A DNA stretch of 64,000 nucleotides. Origin: Methylococcus capsulatus (GTDB lineage: Bacteria; Pseudomonadota; Gammaproteobacteria; Methylococcales; Methylococcaceae). Shown piece after piece: positions 27,695 to 40,044 of the stretch; positions within the stretch are counted from its first letter, which is position 1; each line of letters begins with the position of its first letter. The DNA lies in contig NZ_CP104311.1 in the NCBI RefSeq assembly GCF_036864975.1, forward strand, positions 2,545,513 through 2,609,512. The letters run 5' to 3'. Made by a program: the position numbers and the translations under genes. Under the pieces are notes generated by a model. The model was not told the origin of the DNA, ran no database searches, and saw only the letters and a program-made list of their open reading frames with translations.

Positions 27695-29146
27695 ATGAAT
27701 CGGCGCTCGCGGAAATCGGCCTTGCCGTTGCTGGGCCTGCTTGTCGGGCTTCCATCGGTCGCCCTGGGGAATGCGGACACGCTGTCACCACCCTTGGATC
27801 TCACTCAACACTGGGCAGGATATTTCTCACTGGTCGTGATGGTGTCTGCTTATGCAGCAGCCATGTTGGAGGAGGTCACGCATCTTAGAAAATCCAAGCC
27901 CATGCTGCTCGGTGCTGCCTTGGTCTGGTTCGCCATTTCCCTGGTCTACCGGCGGCACGGGCAGGTCGATGCGGCGGTGACGGCGTTCGCCTCGAATCTC
28001 CTGGCCTACAGCGAGCTGCTGCTGTTCATTATGGTCTCCATGACCTATCTGAACGTCATGGAAGACATGAGAGTGTTCAATGCCTTGCGGATCGCCCTGG
28101 TAAGGCGGCGGCTGGGCTATCGGTCGCTGTTCTGGGTCACCGGAATCCTGGTGTTTTTCATCGCCTGCGTGATCAACGGTCTCACCGCCGGTCTGCTCAT
28201 GGGCGTCGTGGTGGTCGCGGTGGGGCGGAACAGTCCCCGCTTCGTTTCCCTGGCCTGTATCAACATCGTGGTGGCGACCAATGCCGGCGGTTCGTTCAGT
28301 CCGCTGGGCGGCATTTCCACGCTGTTCGTCTGGCAGAAGGGAATGCTGCAGTTCACCCAGTTTTTCACCCTGTTCGTTCCCTGTCTGGTGAATTTTCTGG
28401 TGCCCGCGCTTGCCATGCACTTCGCGCTGCCCAGGGACCGGCCGCTGGTCGAAGCGGAATGCGTCGTGATGCAGCGGGGGGCCGGGGGAGTGGTATTTCT
28501 GTTCGGGGTCACCATCGGCTTGGCCGTGTTCTCCGACATGTATCTTCACCTGCCGCCGGCTGCGGGGATGATGGCCGGCCTGTCGCTGTTGCAGTTCTTC
28601 ACGTTTTATCTCCGCAAGACCTCGAGCCGGATCGCGCCGGGGTCGCAAGGTGTCAAACTGTCCCTGGACGAGCCCGATATGCCGGATGGTATCCTCGAGA
28701 CTCAGCGCTTCGACATCTTCGAAAAAGTGGGACGGCTCGAATGGGACACGCTCCTCTTCTTTTATGGGGCGATGATGGGGATCGGCGGGCTCGGCTTCAT
28801 CGGCTATTTGGACGCCGTTTCTGCTTGGCTGTATGGTCAGCACAGCGCCACCTTGGCTAACGTGTTGATCGGACTTTCGTCCGCCTTTGTCGATAACGGG
28901 ACGCTGATGTTCGCCGTCCTGAGCATGCACCCTGAACTGCCCGAAGGGCAATGGCTGCTCGTGACCCTGACCCTGGGGGTTGGCGGGAGTCTGCTGGCCA
29001 TCGGCTCGGCACCGGGCATTGCCTTGCTCGGGATGACCCGCGGACAATACAGTTTCAGCAGTCATCTGAAATGGTGCCCGGTGATCCTTCTTGGTTATTT
29101 TGCAGCCATCGGGGCTCATCTCATCGTCAACTCGCGTTTTTTCTGA
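27695..29146 (+). CDS. nhaD: Sodium/proton antiporter NhaD
   Basis: This is an NhaD-type Na+/H+ antiporter of the ion transporter superfamily, 483 residues with about 12-13 membrane segments. Typical stretches include NGLTAGLLMGVVVVAVG, VATNAGGSFSPLGGISTLFVWQKG and GLSSAFVDNGTLMFAVLSM. An N-terminal hydrophobic segment (LPLLGLLVGLPSVALG) may act as a signal or as the first helix. The ATG at 27695 has AAAGGA 7 bases upstream; the open frame begins 8 codons earlier. It would help keep low cytoplasmic Na+ in salt or alkaline stress. Confidence 0.92.
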   Translation: MNRRSRKSALPLLGLLVGLPSVALGNADTLSPPLDLTQHWAGYFSLVVMVSAYAAAMLEEVTHLRKSKPMLLGAALVWFAISLVYRRHGQVDAAVTAFASNLLAYSELLLFIMVSMTYLNVMEDMRVFNALRIALVRRRLGYRSLFWVTGILVFFIACVINGLTAGLLMGVVVVAVGRNSPRFVSLACINIVVATNAGGSFSPLGGISTLFVWQKGMLQFTQFFTLFVPCLVNFLVPALAMHFALPRDRPLVEAECVVMQRGAGGVVFLFGVTIGLAVFSDMYLHLPPAAGMMAGLSLLQFFTFYLRKTSSRIAPGSQGVKLSLDEPDMPDGILETQRFDIFEKVGRLEWDTLLFFYGAMMGIGGLGFIGYLDAVSAWLYGQHSATLANVLIGLSSAFVDNGTLMFAVLSMHPELPEGQWLLVTLTLGVGGSLLAIGSAPGIALLGMTRGQYSFSSHLKWCPVILLGYFAAIGAHLIVNSRFF

Positions 29147-30082
<936 letters not shown>

Positions 30083-30117
30083 CGGCCGCTGGTTTGCTTC
30101 AGCCCGCAACGTTGCAT

Positions 30118-30148
30118 GGAAGCTCCGGGGCAGCCGGAGCTTCCTCGA
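30118..30148 (+). terminator. Rho-independent terminator after the flavodoxin gene
   Basis: A perfect 11-bp stem (GGAAGCTCCGG, 5-base loop, CCGGAGCTTCC) at 30118-30144 is followed shortly by TCGAATTTT. It starts 35 bases after the flavodoxin stop. Confidence 0.75.
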
Positions 30149-30367
30149 ATTTTCCGCCCGCTGGCCGGTCAAATTTTTGTATGTCTGGTGTGGCCTGAAG
30201 GCCGAGTGGCCGGAGTTCGTGAGTCGCAGGGCATCCGCTTCGCCTGGCTGGTTTTGGAGGAGGCCCCGCTTCGATCCAGGGGGTAAACTGCTTTATCATT
30301 TCACGTTCCGGTCTGCACTGCGGCTCCAGACGAAGGGGGCCGGAGGATCGTCGAACTTCCGGGGGAA

Positions 30368-30865
30368 ATGATGCCGACAATATCGACCAGCGTCTGCGTG
30401 AACTACACGCAGGACCAGATGTACGAGCTCGTCAATGACGTGGCCGAGTATCCGAAATATCTTCCGCTCTGCCGCGATGTCAGAGTGCTGTCCGCGGCAG
30501 AGCGCCATATCAAGGCGACCATCACCCTGGCCAAAGGCGCTGTGAGACTGAATTTCACCACGGCCAATACCATGGAACCCGGCCGGCATATCCACATGAA
30601 GCTGGTGGACGGGCCGTTCAAATATCTGCGCGGGAACTGGCGTTTCGACGCCAATCCTCACGGCGGCTGCGACGTTTCGTTCCGGGTGGATTTCGAATTT
30701 GCAAATCCCCTCCTGCAGATGGCTCTGGGCGGGATTTTCAGGGAGGTGATGGAATCGCTGGTGGCCGCGTTCTGCAATCAGGCGGCCAAGCGCTACGGCA
30801 ACGCCGGTCCGGCGTTGCCGCAAGGGGAGGTACGGGATAGCGTCGGAAGCAGCGGGTCTGTCTGA
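30368..30865 (+). CDS. ratA: RatA-like START/coenzyme-Q-binding family protein
   Basis: This is a 165-residue protein of the polyketide cyclase/START (COQ10) family. E. coli RatA is the best-known member, and other members bind ubiquinone. The segments VNDVAEYPKYLPLCRDVRV, LVDGPFKYLRGNWRF and VDFEFANPLLQMALGGIF are typical. Two ATGs lie in tandem (30368 and 30371) with GGGGG just before them; the second has the better spacing. The C-terminal 20 residues (QGEVRDSVGSSGSV) look like a tail. The smpB neighbour seen in many species is absent. Confidence 0.9.
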   Translation: MMPTISTSVCVNYTQDQMYELVNDVAEYPKYLPLCRDVRVLSAAERHIKATITLAKGAVRLNFTTANTMEPGRHIHMKLVDGPFKYLRGNWRFDANPHGGCDVSFRVDFEFANPLLQMALGGIFREVMESLVAAFCNQAAKRYGNAGPALPQGEVRDSVGSSGSV

Positions 30866-30880
30866 AGAAAGGGAATTTCT

Positions 30881-33241
30881 TCAGATCGGCGGTGGCGGCG
30901 GAGCCAGTACCTGGCGGCTTCCATTGGTATCGGCCGGCGTGACCACGCCGGCGCGTTCCATGTCCTCGATCATCCGCGCGGCACGGTTGTAGCCCACCTT
31001 GAAGCGGCGCTGCACGGAGGATATGGAAGCCTTGCGGCTTTCTGTAACGAACCTTACCGCTTCGTCATAAAGGGCGTCGCTTTCATCGCCCCCTCCGCCG
31101 TCACCGTTCCCCCCGCGGAATCCTGTTCCGTCTGTCGAGTCTTCGCTGAACCGTGTGATGTCCTCGATGTAATCCGGCTCGCCGGTGCTCTTGAGGAACT
31201 CCACCACCTTGTGGACATCGTGGTCGGACACGAAAGCGCCGTGGGCGCGCTGCGGGAAGCCGGTGCCGGGGGGCAGATAGAGCATGTCGCCGTTGCCGAG
31301 CAGCGCTTCGGCGCCGCCCTGGTCGATGATGGTGCGCGAGTCGATTCGGGAGGAGACCTGGAACGCGATGCGTGTCGGGATGTTAGCCTTGATCAGGCCG
31401 GTGATCACGTCCACCGAGGGCCGCTGGGTGGCCAGGATCAAATGCAGCCCCGCGGCACGCGCCTTCTGCGCCAGCCGGGCGATCAGCTCCTCCACTTTCT
31501 TGCCCACGATCATCATCATGTCGGCCAGCTCGTCGATGACGATGACGATACAGGGCAGGGGTTCGAGCAGCGGCGGCTCCTCGTCGCCCAAGGCAAGGTT
31601 CGGGTTCCACAGTGGGTCGCGCAGCGGCTTGCCGGCTTCGGCGGACTCCCTTACCCGTTGGTTGAAACCGTCGAGATTGCGCACCCCGACCAGCGACATC
31701 AGCTTGTAGCGGCGCTCCATCTCGGCGACGCACCAACGCAGTGCATTGGCGGCCTCCTTCATGTCGGTGACTACCGGCGTCAGCAGATGGGGGATGCCTT
31801 CGTAAACTGAAAGCTCCAGCATCTTGGGATCGATCATGATCAGCCGGACGTCAGCCGGGCGGGCCTTGTACAAAAGGCTCAGGATCATCACGTTGATGGC
31901 GACCGATTTGCCGGAGCCCGTGGTGCCGGCGACCAGGAGATGCGGCATTTTGGCCAGGTTGGCCACCACGGGCTGGCCGCTGATGTCCTTGCCGAGTACC
32001 AGCGTGAGAGGGGATGACGCCTGCTGGTAGGCTTCGGACGCCAGGACCGAGTGCAGCAGCACGATCTCGCGCTCCCGGTTGGGGATTTCCAGACCTACCA
32101 CCGATTTGCCGGGAATCACTTCGACCACCCGCACGCTGGTAACCGACAGTGCCCGCGCCAGGTCTTTCGCCAGACCGCTGATCCGGCTGACCTTGACGCC
32201 AGGGGCGGGTTGCAACTCGAACCGGGTGATCACCGGTCCCGGATGGACCGAGACGACTTCCACGTCCACGCCGAAATCCGCCAGGATCGTTTCCACCAGT
32301 TCCGACATCTGCTGCAACACGGACGGTGAATAGGCATGCACCTTGGCCGAAGCGTCGTTCAGCAGGCTCAGCGAGGGCAGGGCACCGCTGGCCGGCTTCC
32401 GGACCATGGATGAGGCCGGCGGCTTCTTGGGCTGCAAGAAAGGAATGACCGGAGCACGCGGCGCTGCCGGTTCCGATGGCTGTCCGGCAGGTTCGGAGGC
32501 ACAGGATGGCGCCGCCGGCCGTTCCTGCGGCTTGACAGGCCGCGGCACGGCTTGGCGCGGTTTCGCCGGAGCGGCGGCCATCGGCGGGGGCGGCTCGGGC
32601 GCGGCTGCCGGTTGCTGCCCGCCCCTGGCGAGGAAAGCAGGAATGGTCGTGACCCGCCGGACCAGGAGCAATACCGCCTGGCCGGTGGCATCCACCAGCT
32701 TCAGCCAGGACAGGCCGGTCGCCAGCGACACTCCGGCCAGAAAGACACCGCCGAGCAGCACCGATGCGCCTTTGACGCCGAACGAGCCGGTCATGAGGTC
32801 CGCAAGTTCCCGCCCGACGATGCCTCCCGTAGTCTCCGGCAGAGGCAGCGGCACCCGCAGCAGTTGCAGGTCGACGATGCCGGAACCGGCGGCGATGGCT
32901 GCGCCCAGGCCGAGCCAGCGTAAGGTGGAGTCCAGCAGCGAGAAGCGGGAGTGTGCGCAGCGGCCCCGGTAGATGCGGTAGCCGTAACCGGCCAGAAGCA
33001 GCGGGAGTAGGTAGGCCACGATGCCGAACAAGGAAAACGAGAAATCCGACAACCAGGCGCCTACAGCGCCGGCGCCGTTGGAGACCGTTCCGCGGTTGCC
33101 GGTATGGGTCCAACCGGCATCCTCCAGGTCGAAAGTGACCAGTGCGATGAGGAAGAACGCGGCGAGCGCCAGGTAGGCCAGAAATGCTCCCTCTCTCAAT
33201 GTCCGCACCAGCGAGGAGCGCAGATCGTCCGCCGGTTTCAT
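30881..33241 (-). CDS. ftsK: DNA translocase FtsK
   Basis: This septal DNA translocase helps resolve chromosome dimers at division. From ATG 33241 it has 786 residues. The N-terminus has four membrane helices, followed by a Pro/Ala-rich linker, the FtsK alpha/beta ATPase with Walker [18 protein letters not shown] and Walker [14 protein letters not shown], and the C-terminal gamma winged helix ([21 protein letters not shown]). A TTG 14 codons upstream is an alternative start. It is convergent with ratA and divergent from trxB, a pairing seen in many gammaproteobacteria. Confidence 0.95.
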   Translation of the reverse strand: MKPADDLRSSLVRTLREGAFLAYLALAAFFLIALVTFDLEDAGWTHTGNRGTVSNGAGAVGAWLSDFSFSLFGIVAYLLPLLLAGYGYRIYRGRCAHSRFSLLDSTLRWLGLGAAIAAGSGIVDLQLLRVPLPLPETTGGIVGRELADLMTGSFGVKGASVLLGGVFLAGVSLATGLSWLKLVDATGQAVLLLVRRVTTIPAFLARGGQQPAAAPEPPPPMAAAPAKPRQAVPRPVKPQERPAAPSCASEPAGQPSEPAAPRAPVIPFLQPKKPPASSMVRKPASGALPSLSLLNDASAKVHAYSPSVLQQMSELVETILADFGVDVEVVSVHPGPVITRFELQPAPGVKVSRISGLAKDLARALSVTSVRVVEVIPGKSVVGLEIPNREREIVLLHSVLASEAYQQASSPLTLVLGKDISGQPVVANLAKMPHLLVAGTTGSGKSVAINVMILSLLYKARPADVRLIMIDPKMLELSVYEGIPHLLTPVVTDMKEAANALRWCVAEMERRYKLMSLVGVRNLDGFNQRVRESAEAGKPLRDPLWNPNLALGDEEPPLLEPLPCIVIVIDELADMMMIVGKKVEELIARLAQKARAAGLHLILATQRPSVDVITGLIKANIPTRIAFQVSSRIDSRTIIDQGGAEALLGNGDMLYLPPGTGFPQRAHGAFVSDHDVHKVVEFLKSTGEPDYIEDITRFSEDSTDGTGFRGGNGDGGGGDESDALYDEAVRFVTESRKASISSVQRRFKVGYNRAARMIEDMERAGVVTPADTNGSRQVLAPPPPPI

Positions 33242-33396
33242 TTTCTTGTCCGCTTTCGCCAAAAGGCTCACCAAATCAATCAAATATACAAACCGGGTAT
33301 TGTTTCAAATGTGCGCGCCGATCCGCAAGGCGCACTGTTTGTGACGCAGGCGGGTTGCCGTGTTCTGGCGGTTAGAAATCGCGCACAGCCGAGCCG

Positions 33397-34388
<992 letters not shown>

Positions 34389-34425
34389 GTATTTTGGGGT
34401 CCCAGAGCTCATCGAGGAGTCGCGA

Positions 34426-35037
34426 ATGAAAATGACTGTCTGGAATTCACCGACGGCTTGTCGGTTCGCGCTTTCAGGTCTGATCATGGCAGGGGTGATC
34501 GCGTGTGCCCCTCACTATGATCCGAACGCTCCTGCGCTGAGGACTGGCTATACCTGCTGCAATCTGCATTTCGAAGACGACTGGATCAGCGACGGCAACT
34601 ACGGCGAGAACCCGTTCATCGCCGCGGGAACGCCCGTCAAGGTGTACGGATACAGTGGCGACTGCGCCTATGCAGAGATCGGCGGGCGCAAGATGCGGCT
34701 CGGCCATGACTACGGCCGCAACGAGGAAACGCTGCAGCACTGGGTTGAGAAAATCGTCGTGACGAAGGATCCCAAGGTCCGTCTCGCCGTGTTTTCGCCG
34801 GATGTGCGGGAGGCCATCCGGATGGGCAAAGTATCTGGGGGCATGACGAAGGAACAGGCCATCATGGCGGTCGGTTATCCCCTGACCAGCGAAACCCCTT
34901 CGCTGGACGCCCCGGTGTGGAATTACTGGCTGTCCAGCTTCGACCGGTACCAGCTCGTCTGGGATAAGCAGGGCAGGATGCAGGTCTGGGCCGATCCCGG
35001 CATCAAGGCCAAAGTCGTGCACTCACCTGGGAAATGA
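34426..35037 (+). CDS. Lipoprotein of unknown function
   Basis: This protein has 203 residues. A signal peptide ends in the lipobox VIAC (Cys at about residue 27), so it is probably lipid-anchored. The mature part has [19 protein letters not shown] and a SmpA/OmlA-like C-terminal stretch ([31 protein letters not shown]), reminiscent of the BamE fold in its MTKEQVxxxxGxP motif. ATG 34426 has GAGGAG about 7 bases upstream; the open frame continues upstream inside trxB. Resemblance to BamE-fold proteins is inference from one motif. Confidence 0.85.
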   Translation: MKMTVWNSPTACRFALSGLIMAGVIACAPHYDPNAPALRTGYTCCNLHFEDDWISDGNYGENPFIAAGTPVKVYGYSGDCAYAEIGGRKMRLGHDYGRNEETLQHWVEKIVVTKDPKVRLAVFSPDVREAIRMGKVSGGMTKEQAIMAVGYPLTSETPSLDAPVWNYWLSSFDRYQLVWDKQGRMQVWADPGIKAKVVHSPGK

Positions 35038-35128
35038 TGTCTCCACAGCCGGGCCGGCTGCCGGCCGCGATGAGAGAGAAAGTTCGCCTGCGTCCCGTGT
35101 TCGCATGCGTGCGGAGAAGACTTGCCGG

Positions 35129-36964
35129 ATGAGCGGCGTCGAACTTCCCCCAGTCTCGCTCCGCATGCGGATCCGCCAACTCCCTCCCCAGCTGATCAAC
35201 CAGATTGCGGCCGGCGAGGTCATCGAGCGGCCGGCTTCCGTAGTGAAGGAACTGGTCGAGAATGCTTTCGACGCCGGTGCCCGTCAGGTTGAAGTGGACG
35301 TTGAGGAGGGCGGCGTCCGGCTGATCCGGATACGCGATGATGGTTGCGGCATCGACCGTGAAGACTTGGGCTTGGCCCTGTCGCGCCATGCCACCAGCAA
35401 GATCGCGTCGCTCGAGGATCTGGAGCGGGTGGCGACCCTGGGTTTTCGTGGCGAGGCTTTGTCCAGTATCAGCGCCATCGCCCGGCTGACGCTGACCTCC
35501 CGCACTGCCGATGCCCCATGCGGCTGGCGGGTGAGCGCCGACGGCAGCGAAAGCGGCTTCGAAATTCAGCCCGCCCAGCACGCCCGAGGTACGACGGTGG
35601 AAGTGCGGGACCTGTTCTACAATACCCCCGCTCGCCGCAAATTCCTCCGGGCGGAGAAAACCGAGTTCGGCCATATCCAGATGCTGGTGCAGCGCATGGC
35701 ACTGGCACGGTTCGATGTCGGCTTAAGGCTCCGGCACAACCAGCGCGAAGTGCTCCGGCTGCGGCCGGACACTGAGGAAGCCGGCGGGGCCGAACGGATC
35801 GGCGCGCTGTGCGGGTCGGATTTTCTGGAACAGGCGTTGCGGGTGGATTTCGAGGCATCCGGCCTGCGCCTGCACGGGTGGGTGGGATTGCCGACCTTCT
35901 CACGCAGCCAGGCCGATCTACAGTTCTTCTACGTCAACCGCCGGCTGGTCCGCGACAAACTGGTCGGTCATGCGGTCCGCCAGGCCTACCAGGACGTGAT
36001 GTACCACCAGCGCCAGCCGGTCTACGTGCTGTATCTGGAGATTGATCCCGGGCTGGTCGACGTCAACGCCCATCCAGCCAAGCTGGAAGTGCGTTTCCGC
36101 GAAGGGCGGATGGTGCACGATTTCCTGTTCAGCGCTTTGCACCGGTCCATCGCCGGGCATCGGCCGGGGCAGGCGGTGGGCGTCGTCGAAGCACCCGCCG
36201 TAGAACGACCGACCTCGCTTGCGGAACAGCCGCAGCAGCGTCAGCAGCCTTTATTCCGGGTGGCGGAGACACCGCACCGGCCGTATTTGCCCGGCGGTAT
36301 CACCGAGCTCTTCGGCGATCTGCGCAAATTGTATTCGGCTCCTCAGCCGAATCCGATGGAGACCCGGGCCGAGCAGGAGATCCCGCCGCTGGGGTATGCC
36401 CTGGCCCACCTCAAGGGTGTGTACATCTTGGCCGAGAACGCGCAGGGGCTGATCCTAGTGGATGGTCATGCCGCTCACGAGCGGATCACCTACGAGCGCC
36501 TGAAACGGGAATATCAGGCGGGGGGGATCGCCAGCCAGCCCCTGCTGCTGCCAGTGAGGATCAAGCTGAGCCGCACTGATGCCGATCTGGCTGAAGAGCA
36601 TGGCGAGCATTTGACGCGGTTGGGAATGGAGCTGCGGCGCACTGGGGAGGACAGCGTACTGGTCCGTTCGGTGCCGGCTTTGTTGGAGGGGAGCGACGTC
36701 GAACGCCTGGTGCGGGATACGCTGGCCGATCTGCACGAGCACGGGTCTTCCGGGCGTTTGCAGGAAACCTTGAACACCATTCTTGCCACCATGGCTTGCC
36801 ACGGTTCCGTGCGGGCCGGGCGTAAGCTCACGGTGCCGGAGATGAACGCGCTGCTGCGTGAAATGGAGGCCACCGAGCGCGCTGGTCAGTGCAACCACGG
36901 CCGGCCGACTTGGGTACAGCTCGACACTCAGGAGCTCGACCGTCTGTTCCTGCGCGGCCGATGA
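35129..36964 (+). CDS. mutL: DNA mismatch repair protein MutL
   Basis: This is a GHKL ATPase that coordinates mismatch repair between MutS and the nicking step. It has 611 residues from ATG 35129. Motifs include [49 protein letters not shown] and [12 protein letters not shown]. The C-terminal dimerisation domain has [15 protein letters not shown] and lacks the endonuclease motif DQHA(x)2E(x)4E, as expected in a gammaproteobacterium. A start 12 codons on (MRIRQLPPQ) aligns with E. coli MutL; the chosen ATG has GGAGA 10 bases before it. miaA overlaps its stop. Confidence 0.95.
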   Translation: MSGVELPPVSLRMRIRQLPPQLINQIAAGEVIERPASVVKELVENAFDAGARQVEVDVEEGGVRLIRIRDDGCGIDREDLGLALSRHATSKIASLEDLERVATLGFRGEALSSISAIARLTLTSRTADAPCGWRVSADGSESGFEIQPAQHARGTTVEVRDLFYNTPARRKFLRAEKTEFGHIQMLVQRMALARFDVGLRLRHNQREVLRLRPDTEEAGGAERIGALCGSDFLEQALRVDFEASGLRLHGWVGLPTFSRSQADLQFFYVNRRLVRDKLVGHAVRQAYQDVMYHQRQPVYVLYLEIDPGLVDVNAHPAKLEVRFREGRMVHDFLFSALHRSIAGHRPGQAVGVVEAPAVERPTSLAEQPQQRQQPLFRVAETPHRPYLPGGITELFGDLRKLYSAPQPNPMETRAEQEIPPLGYALAHLKGVYILAENAQGLILVDGHAAHERITYERLKREYQAGGIASQPLLLPVRIKLSRTDADLAEEHGEHLTRLGMELRRTGEDSVLVRSVPALLEGSDVERLVRDTLADLHEHGSSGRLQETLNTILATMACHGSVRAGRKLTVPEMNALLREMEATERAGQCNHGRPTWVQLDTQELDRLFLRGR

Positions 36965-37899
36965 CGGTCTCCGAGCTGCCGCCGGTCGTGGTGCTGATGG
37001 GGCCCACCGCGTCGGGCAAATCACGACTGGCGATCGAACTCGCCGACGCACTGAACGGCGAGATCGTCAGCGTCGATTCCTCCCTGGTCTACCGCGGCAT
37101 GGACATCGGCACCGCCAAGCCTTCCCCTGTTGAGCGCGCGGCCGTGCCGCACCACCTGATCGACATCCTCGACCCGAGTGAGGTCTTCTCGACCGGCCAG
37201 TTCCGTGACCAGTCCTTGGCCCTGATCGCCGACATCACCGCCCGCGGCCGACTGCCGATACTGGCCGGCGGCACCATGCTGTATTTCAACGCGCTATTGC
37301 GGGGATTGGCGGAACTGCCGTCAGCCGATCCGACTATCCGCCGGGAGATCGAAGCGCGGGCGGCGCGGGAAGGATGGCATGCCCTCCACGCCGAACTGGC
37401 CCGTATCGATCCGCCTGCCGCTGCCCGCATCCATCGCAACGATCCCCAGCGCCTGCAACGCGCTTTGGAAGTGTTCTACCTCACCGGCCGGACGCTGTCC
37501 GACCTGTGCGGAGGCAGCCGCCCCGCCGCGCTGCCGTTCCGGCCCTTGCGCCTCGTGCTGGCGCCATCGAGCCGGGCCGTGCTGGCGGAGCGCATCGCCG
37601 AGCGGTTCAGGCGGATGTTGCAGGAGAGTTTTCTGGAAGAAGTCGAGGCCCTCTATCGGCGCGGCGACCTGAACGAAACTCTGCCCTCTATCCGCGCCGT
37701 GGGGTACCGCCAAGCTTGGGATTATCTGCAAGGGAAATGCGATTTCGATACTTTCGTGGAACGCGCCATCATCGCTACCCGGCAATTCGCCAAGCGGCAG
37801 TACACTTGGTTGAGAAAGGAGACGGAGGCGACTTGGCTGCAAAGCGAGGCACCCGGTTTGATCGACAAAGCGGTGAGGGAGGTAAAGGCAGTACTATAG
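36961..37899 (+). CDS. miaA: tRNA dimethylallyltransferase
   Basis: This enzyme adds the dimethylallyl group to A37 of tRNAs that read UNN codons. It has 312 residues with the P-loop [15 protein letters not shown] at residues 14-28, [35 protein letters not shown] and the C-terminal [14 protein letters not shown] and RQYTWLR. The ATG overlaps the mutL stop (ATGA). hfq, which often follows miaA, is not present here; a short convergent gap leads to mepA. Confidence 0.97.
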   Translation: MTVSELPPVVVLMGPTASGKSRLAIELADALNGEIVSVDSSLVYRGMDIGTAKPSPVERAAVPHHLIDILDPSEVFSTGQFRDQSLALIADITARGRLPILAGGTMLYFNALLRGLAELPSADPTIRREIEARAAREGWHALHAELARIDPPAAARIHRNDPQRLQRALEVFYLTGRTLSDLCGGSRPAALPFRPLRLVLAPSSRAVLAERIAERFRRMLQESFLEEVEALYRRGDLNETLPSIRAVGYRQAWDYLQGKCDFDTFVERAIIATRQFAKRQYTWLRKETEATWLQSEAPGLIDKAVREVKAVL

Positions 37900-38057
37900 A
37901 TCTTTGGGTACGGACGTGATCATGCCGGACCGCCGCTTGAGCCAAATCTTCGAGCAGGAGAGGAGGTCGCGGGGCGGAAGCCCTCTGGCTGGATAGGACG
38001 CTCTTTTTCGGAGCAGAAGAGGGCGCTTTGGGGTCTGGCCGCCCGCATCGCTGAACG

Positions 38058-38074
38058 TCAGAAAATTTTTCTGA
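38058..38074. terminator. Palindrome between miaA and mepA
   Basis: The 17-bp perfect palindrome TCAGAAAA-T-TTTTCTGA lies between the two convergent genes. Its T-rich arm could serve as a weak bidirectional terminator. The rest of 37900-38120 shows nothing else of note. Confidence 0.35.
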
Positions 38075-38120
38075 GGTTCCCGTTTACTGCAGTTACGCCG
38101 AATCAAGCTGAACCCGGCTG

Positions 38121-38960
38121 TCATTTGCCATTCAACACCGCCCTGCAGGCTCTGGGCAGGGCGGGCGAGGGGGCTGGCCCGTGATGGTTGTCGGGCAGTG
38201 GCCGCAGCGGCGGGAGGGACAGCCACCAGTCCAGCGATGCGTCACAGCCATCGCCGGGTTCGAGCGGCTTTTGCGGCACACAATCGGGACTGTCGGCGGG
38301 ACAGACGAGGCGCATGTGGAAGTGGTCGTCGTGGCGGTGCCAGGGACGGATTTTCCGCAGCCAGGAGCGGTCCCCCCGTACCGAGCGGCAGAGTTCCTGT
38401 TTGATGTGGGCGTTGACGAAGATCCGGTCGACGCGCGGGTCGCGGGCGGCGGCTTCCAGTACCCGGGCGTGGCGGGTGTCCCAAAGCATGTGGTTGAGGT
38501 GGGTCTGGTCGGGGGTCAGCAACGAGGGCGCGGGAATGTTGCTGCGCAGGCCGTCGGCGTTGCGGATCAGGTTGGGGTCCAGCGCGAACCAGACATCCGC
38601 GTCGATGCCGGTCTGATGGCTGCGGTGGCCGAACCGCATCGGCCCGCCGCGGGGCTGGGACAAATCGCCGACATGGAGTTCGCCCCAACGCCCTTGCACG
38701 GTCGCGCGTCCCAGGTCGATGATGCTGCGGATCAGGTCCGGATGGCCGTAGTTGCGGTTGCGTTCGAGGTGCATGACCTTGTAGCCGTCACTTTCGGGGG
38801 GCAGGCGAATGCCGCCGGCCAAGCATCCTGCCCCGGTTTCGCCGATGGCCTCGGGCGTCCCTGAGGTGGGGGAAAGGACGTCCCCCCAGTCGCGGCCCGC
38901 CACAGGGAGGCTGACGAAGAAGGCCAGGGCAGTGAGTAGGGCCAGGCGGTTCGACGGCAT
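38121..38960 (-). CDS. mepA: Penicillin-insensitive murein endopeptidase
   Basis: This is a LAS-type zinc peptidase that cuts D-Ala-meso-DAP cross-links in peptidoglycan. It has 279 residues and a signal peptide (LALLTALAFFVSLPVAGRD). The metal-site residues are visible in GHRSHQTGIDADVW (His112, His115, Asp120) and in DDHFHMRL near the C-terminus. It lies 7 bases downstream of the coiled-coil gene on the same strand, so it ends the three-gene unit. The C-terminal 25 residues (SPALPRACRAVLNGK) are a family-variable tail. Confidence 0.93.
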   Translation of the reverse strand: MPSNRLALLTALAFFVSLPVAGRDWGDVLSPTSGTPEAIGETGAGCLAGGIRLPPESDGYKVMHLERNRNYGHPDLIRSIIDLGRATVQGRWGELHVGDLSQPRGGPMRFGHRSHQTGIDADVWFALDPNLIRNADGLRSNIPAPSLLTPDQTHLNHMLWDTRHARVLEAAARDPRVDRIFVNAHIKQELCRSVRGDRSWLRKIRPWHRHDDHFHMRLVCPADSPDCVPQKPLEPGDGCDASLDWWLSLPPLRPLPDNHHGPAPSPALPRACRAVLNGK

Positions 38961-38967
38961 CCGTGCT

Positions 38968-40044
38968 TCAATTTTCCGGCAATTCGGGGGGAAGGCTGGG
39001 AGGCTCCGGCTCGTCGAATCCGGCGTCCTGACCGAGCTGAAACCGGCGCGAGGCATTGATGATCCAGCCCTTGGCCTTGGCGAGCTTGATGTCCCTGACC
39101 TCTTCCTCGAGCAGCAGGCGCTGGCGTTCCAGGGCGAGCAGCTCGATTTCCCGGCGCAGGCGGGCGTCGGTGTCGTCCATGGCTTCGGCCCGCCGGGCCT
39201 TGGACTGCAATTCGGCTTCGATTTCCATCTCCCGCAGTTTTTGCTCATGGCGTACCTGTTCTTCCTTCTGGCGAACTTCCGCGGCCCGCCGTTCGGCCTG
39301 CAGCGCTTCTTCCGCGGCGATTGCAGCCTTTAGGCGTTCGGTTTCGTGGGCGTACTTTGCCTTCTGCAAGTCGGTTTCCAGCTGCTCCAGCGCCAGCCTG
39401 GCACGTTCCCGCTCGATTCGGGCGGCTTCGTCGCGGGCCTCTTGCTCCATCCGCCGCCGTGCGGCTTCTTCGGCAAGGTCGCGCTGGCGTTGCAGCAAAG
39501 CCCGATACAGCGGTCGATGCGGTGACCATGCCGGCAGATTTTCGACTTCTGCTTCATCCAGTGCCTGAAACTCCGGAGCGAGGATACAGCGGGTGCGGCA
39601 GCGGATGCTCTGGGCCGCCAGTGCCTCGTTGATCAGGGTTTCCACGCGCCGCTCGATCGTTGCACAGCCCTCTGTCAGCCAGAACGGGTCCTCCAGCACC
39701 CGCAGTTCTTCCATGACCATATCGAGCAGAAGCCGCTGGTAGCGCAGCTTGATAGCATGGGCGAGCTGGTCTAGGTTGTCCGGGTTGCTGCGGGCGTAGT
39801 CCAGGGTCGGCTGGAACCGTATCGATAAATCGACGCCGATGCGCAGCGCATCGCCCAGTATCAGATCCGGCACTGGCAGGCTCCAGTCCTCGATGGCCAG
39901 TTCGGTGAGGCGGTGATAGAAGCGGGGGGTGAAATCGCGCGGCTTGAGGAACAGCTTGCGGAAGAGACCGAGCCGGGCGGTGACGAGGTAATGGCCGCCG
40001 ACAAAACCGGGATCCCAGAGATCGGTGTCAGGCTCGCTGTTCAT
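38968..40044 (-). CDS. Coiled-coil protein of unknown function
   Basis: This is a 358-residue soluble protein. Residues 1-180 look globular (HYLVTARLGLFRKLFLKPRDFTP). Residues about 185-330 are an unbroken charged coiled coil rich in Glu, Arg and Ala (ARRRMEQEARDEAARIERER). The C-terminus is Pro/Glu-rich. It overlaps the preceding gene by 17 bases, which implies coupling to that membrane protein. I do not recognise the family; the pairing suggests a membrane-associated complex. Confidence 0.8.
   Translation of the reverse strand: MNSEPDTDLWDPGFVGGHYLVTARLGLFRKLFLKPRDFTPRFYHRLTELAIEDWSLPVPDLILGDALRIGVDLSIRFQPTLDYARSNPDNLDQLAHAIKLRYQRLLLDMVMEELRVLEDPFWLTEGCATIERRVETLINEALAAQSIRCRTRCILAPEFQALDEAEVENLPAWSPHRPLYRALLQRQRDLAEEAARRRMEQEARDEAARIERERARLALEQLETDLQKAKYAHETERLKAAIAAEEALQAERRAAEVRQKEEQVRHEQKLREMEIEAELQSKARRAEAMDDTDARLRREIELLALERQRLLLEEEVRDIKLAKAKGWIINASRRFQLGQDAGFDEPEPPSLPPELPEN

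Noticed and set aside
37900-38120. hfq after miaA
   Set aside because: The gap is too short, and no frame there encodes an Sm-like motif.
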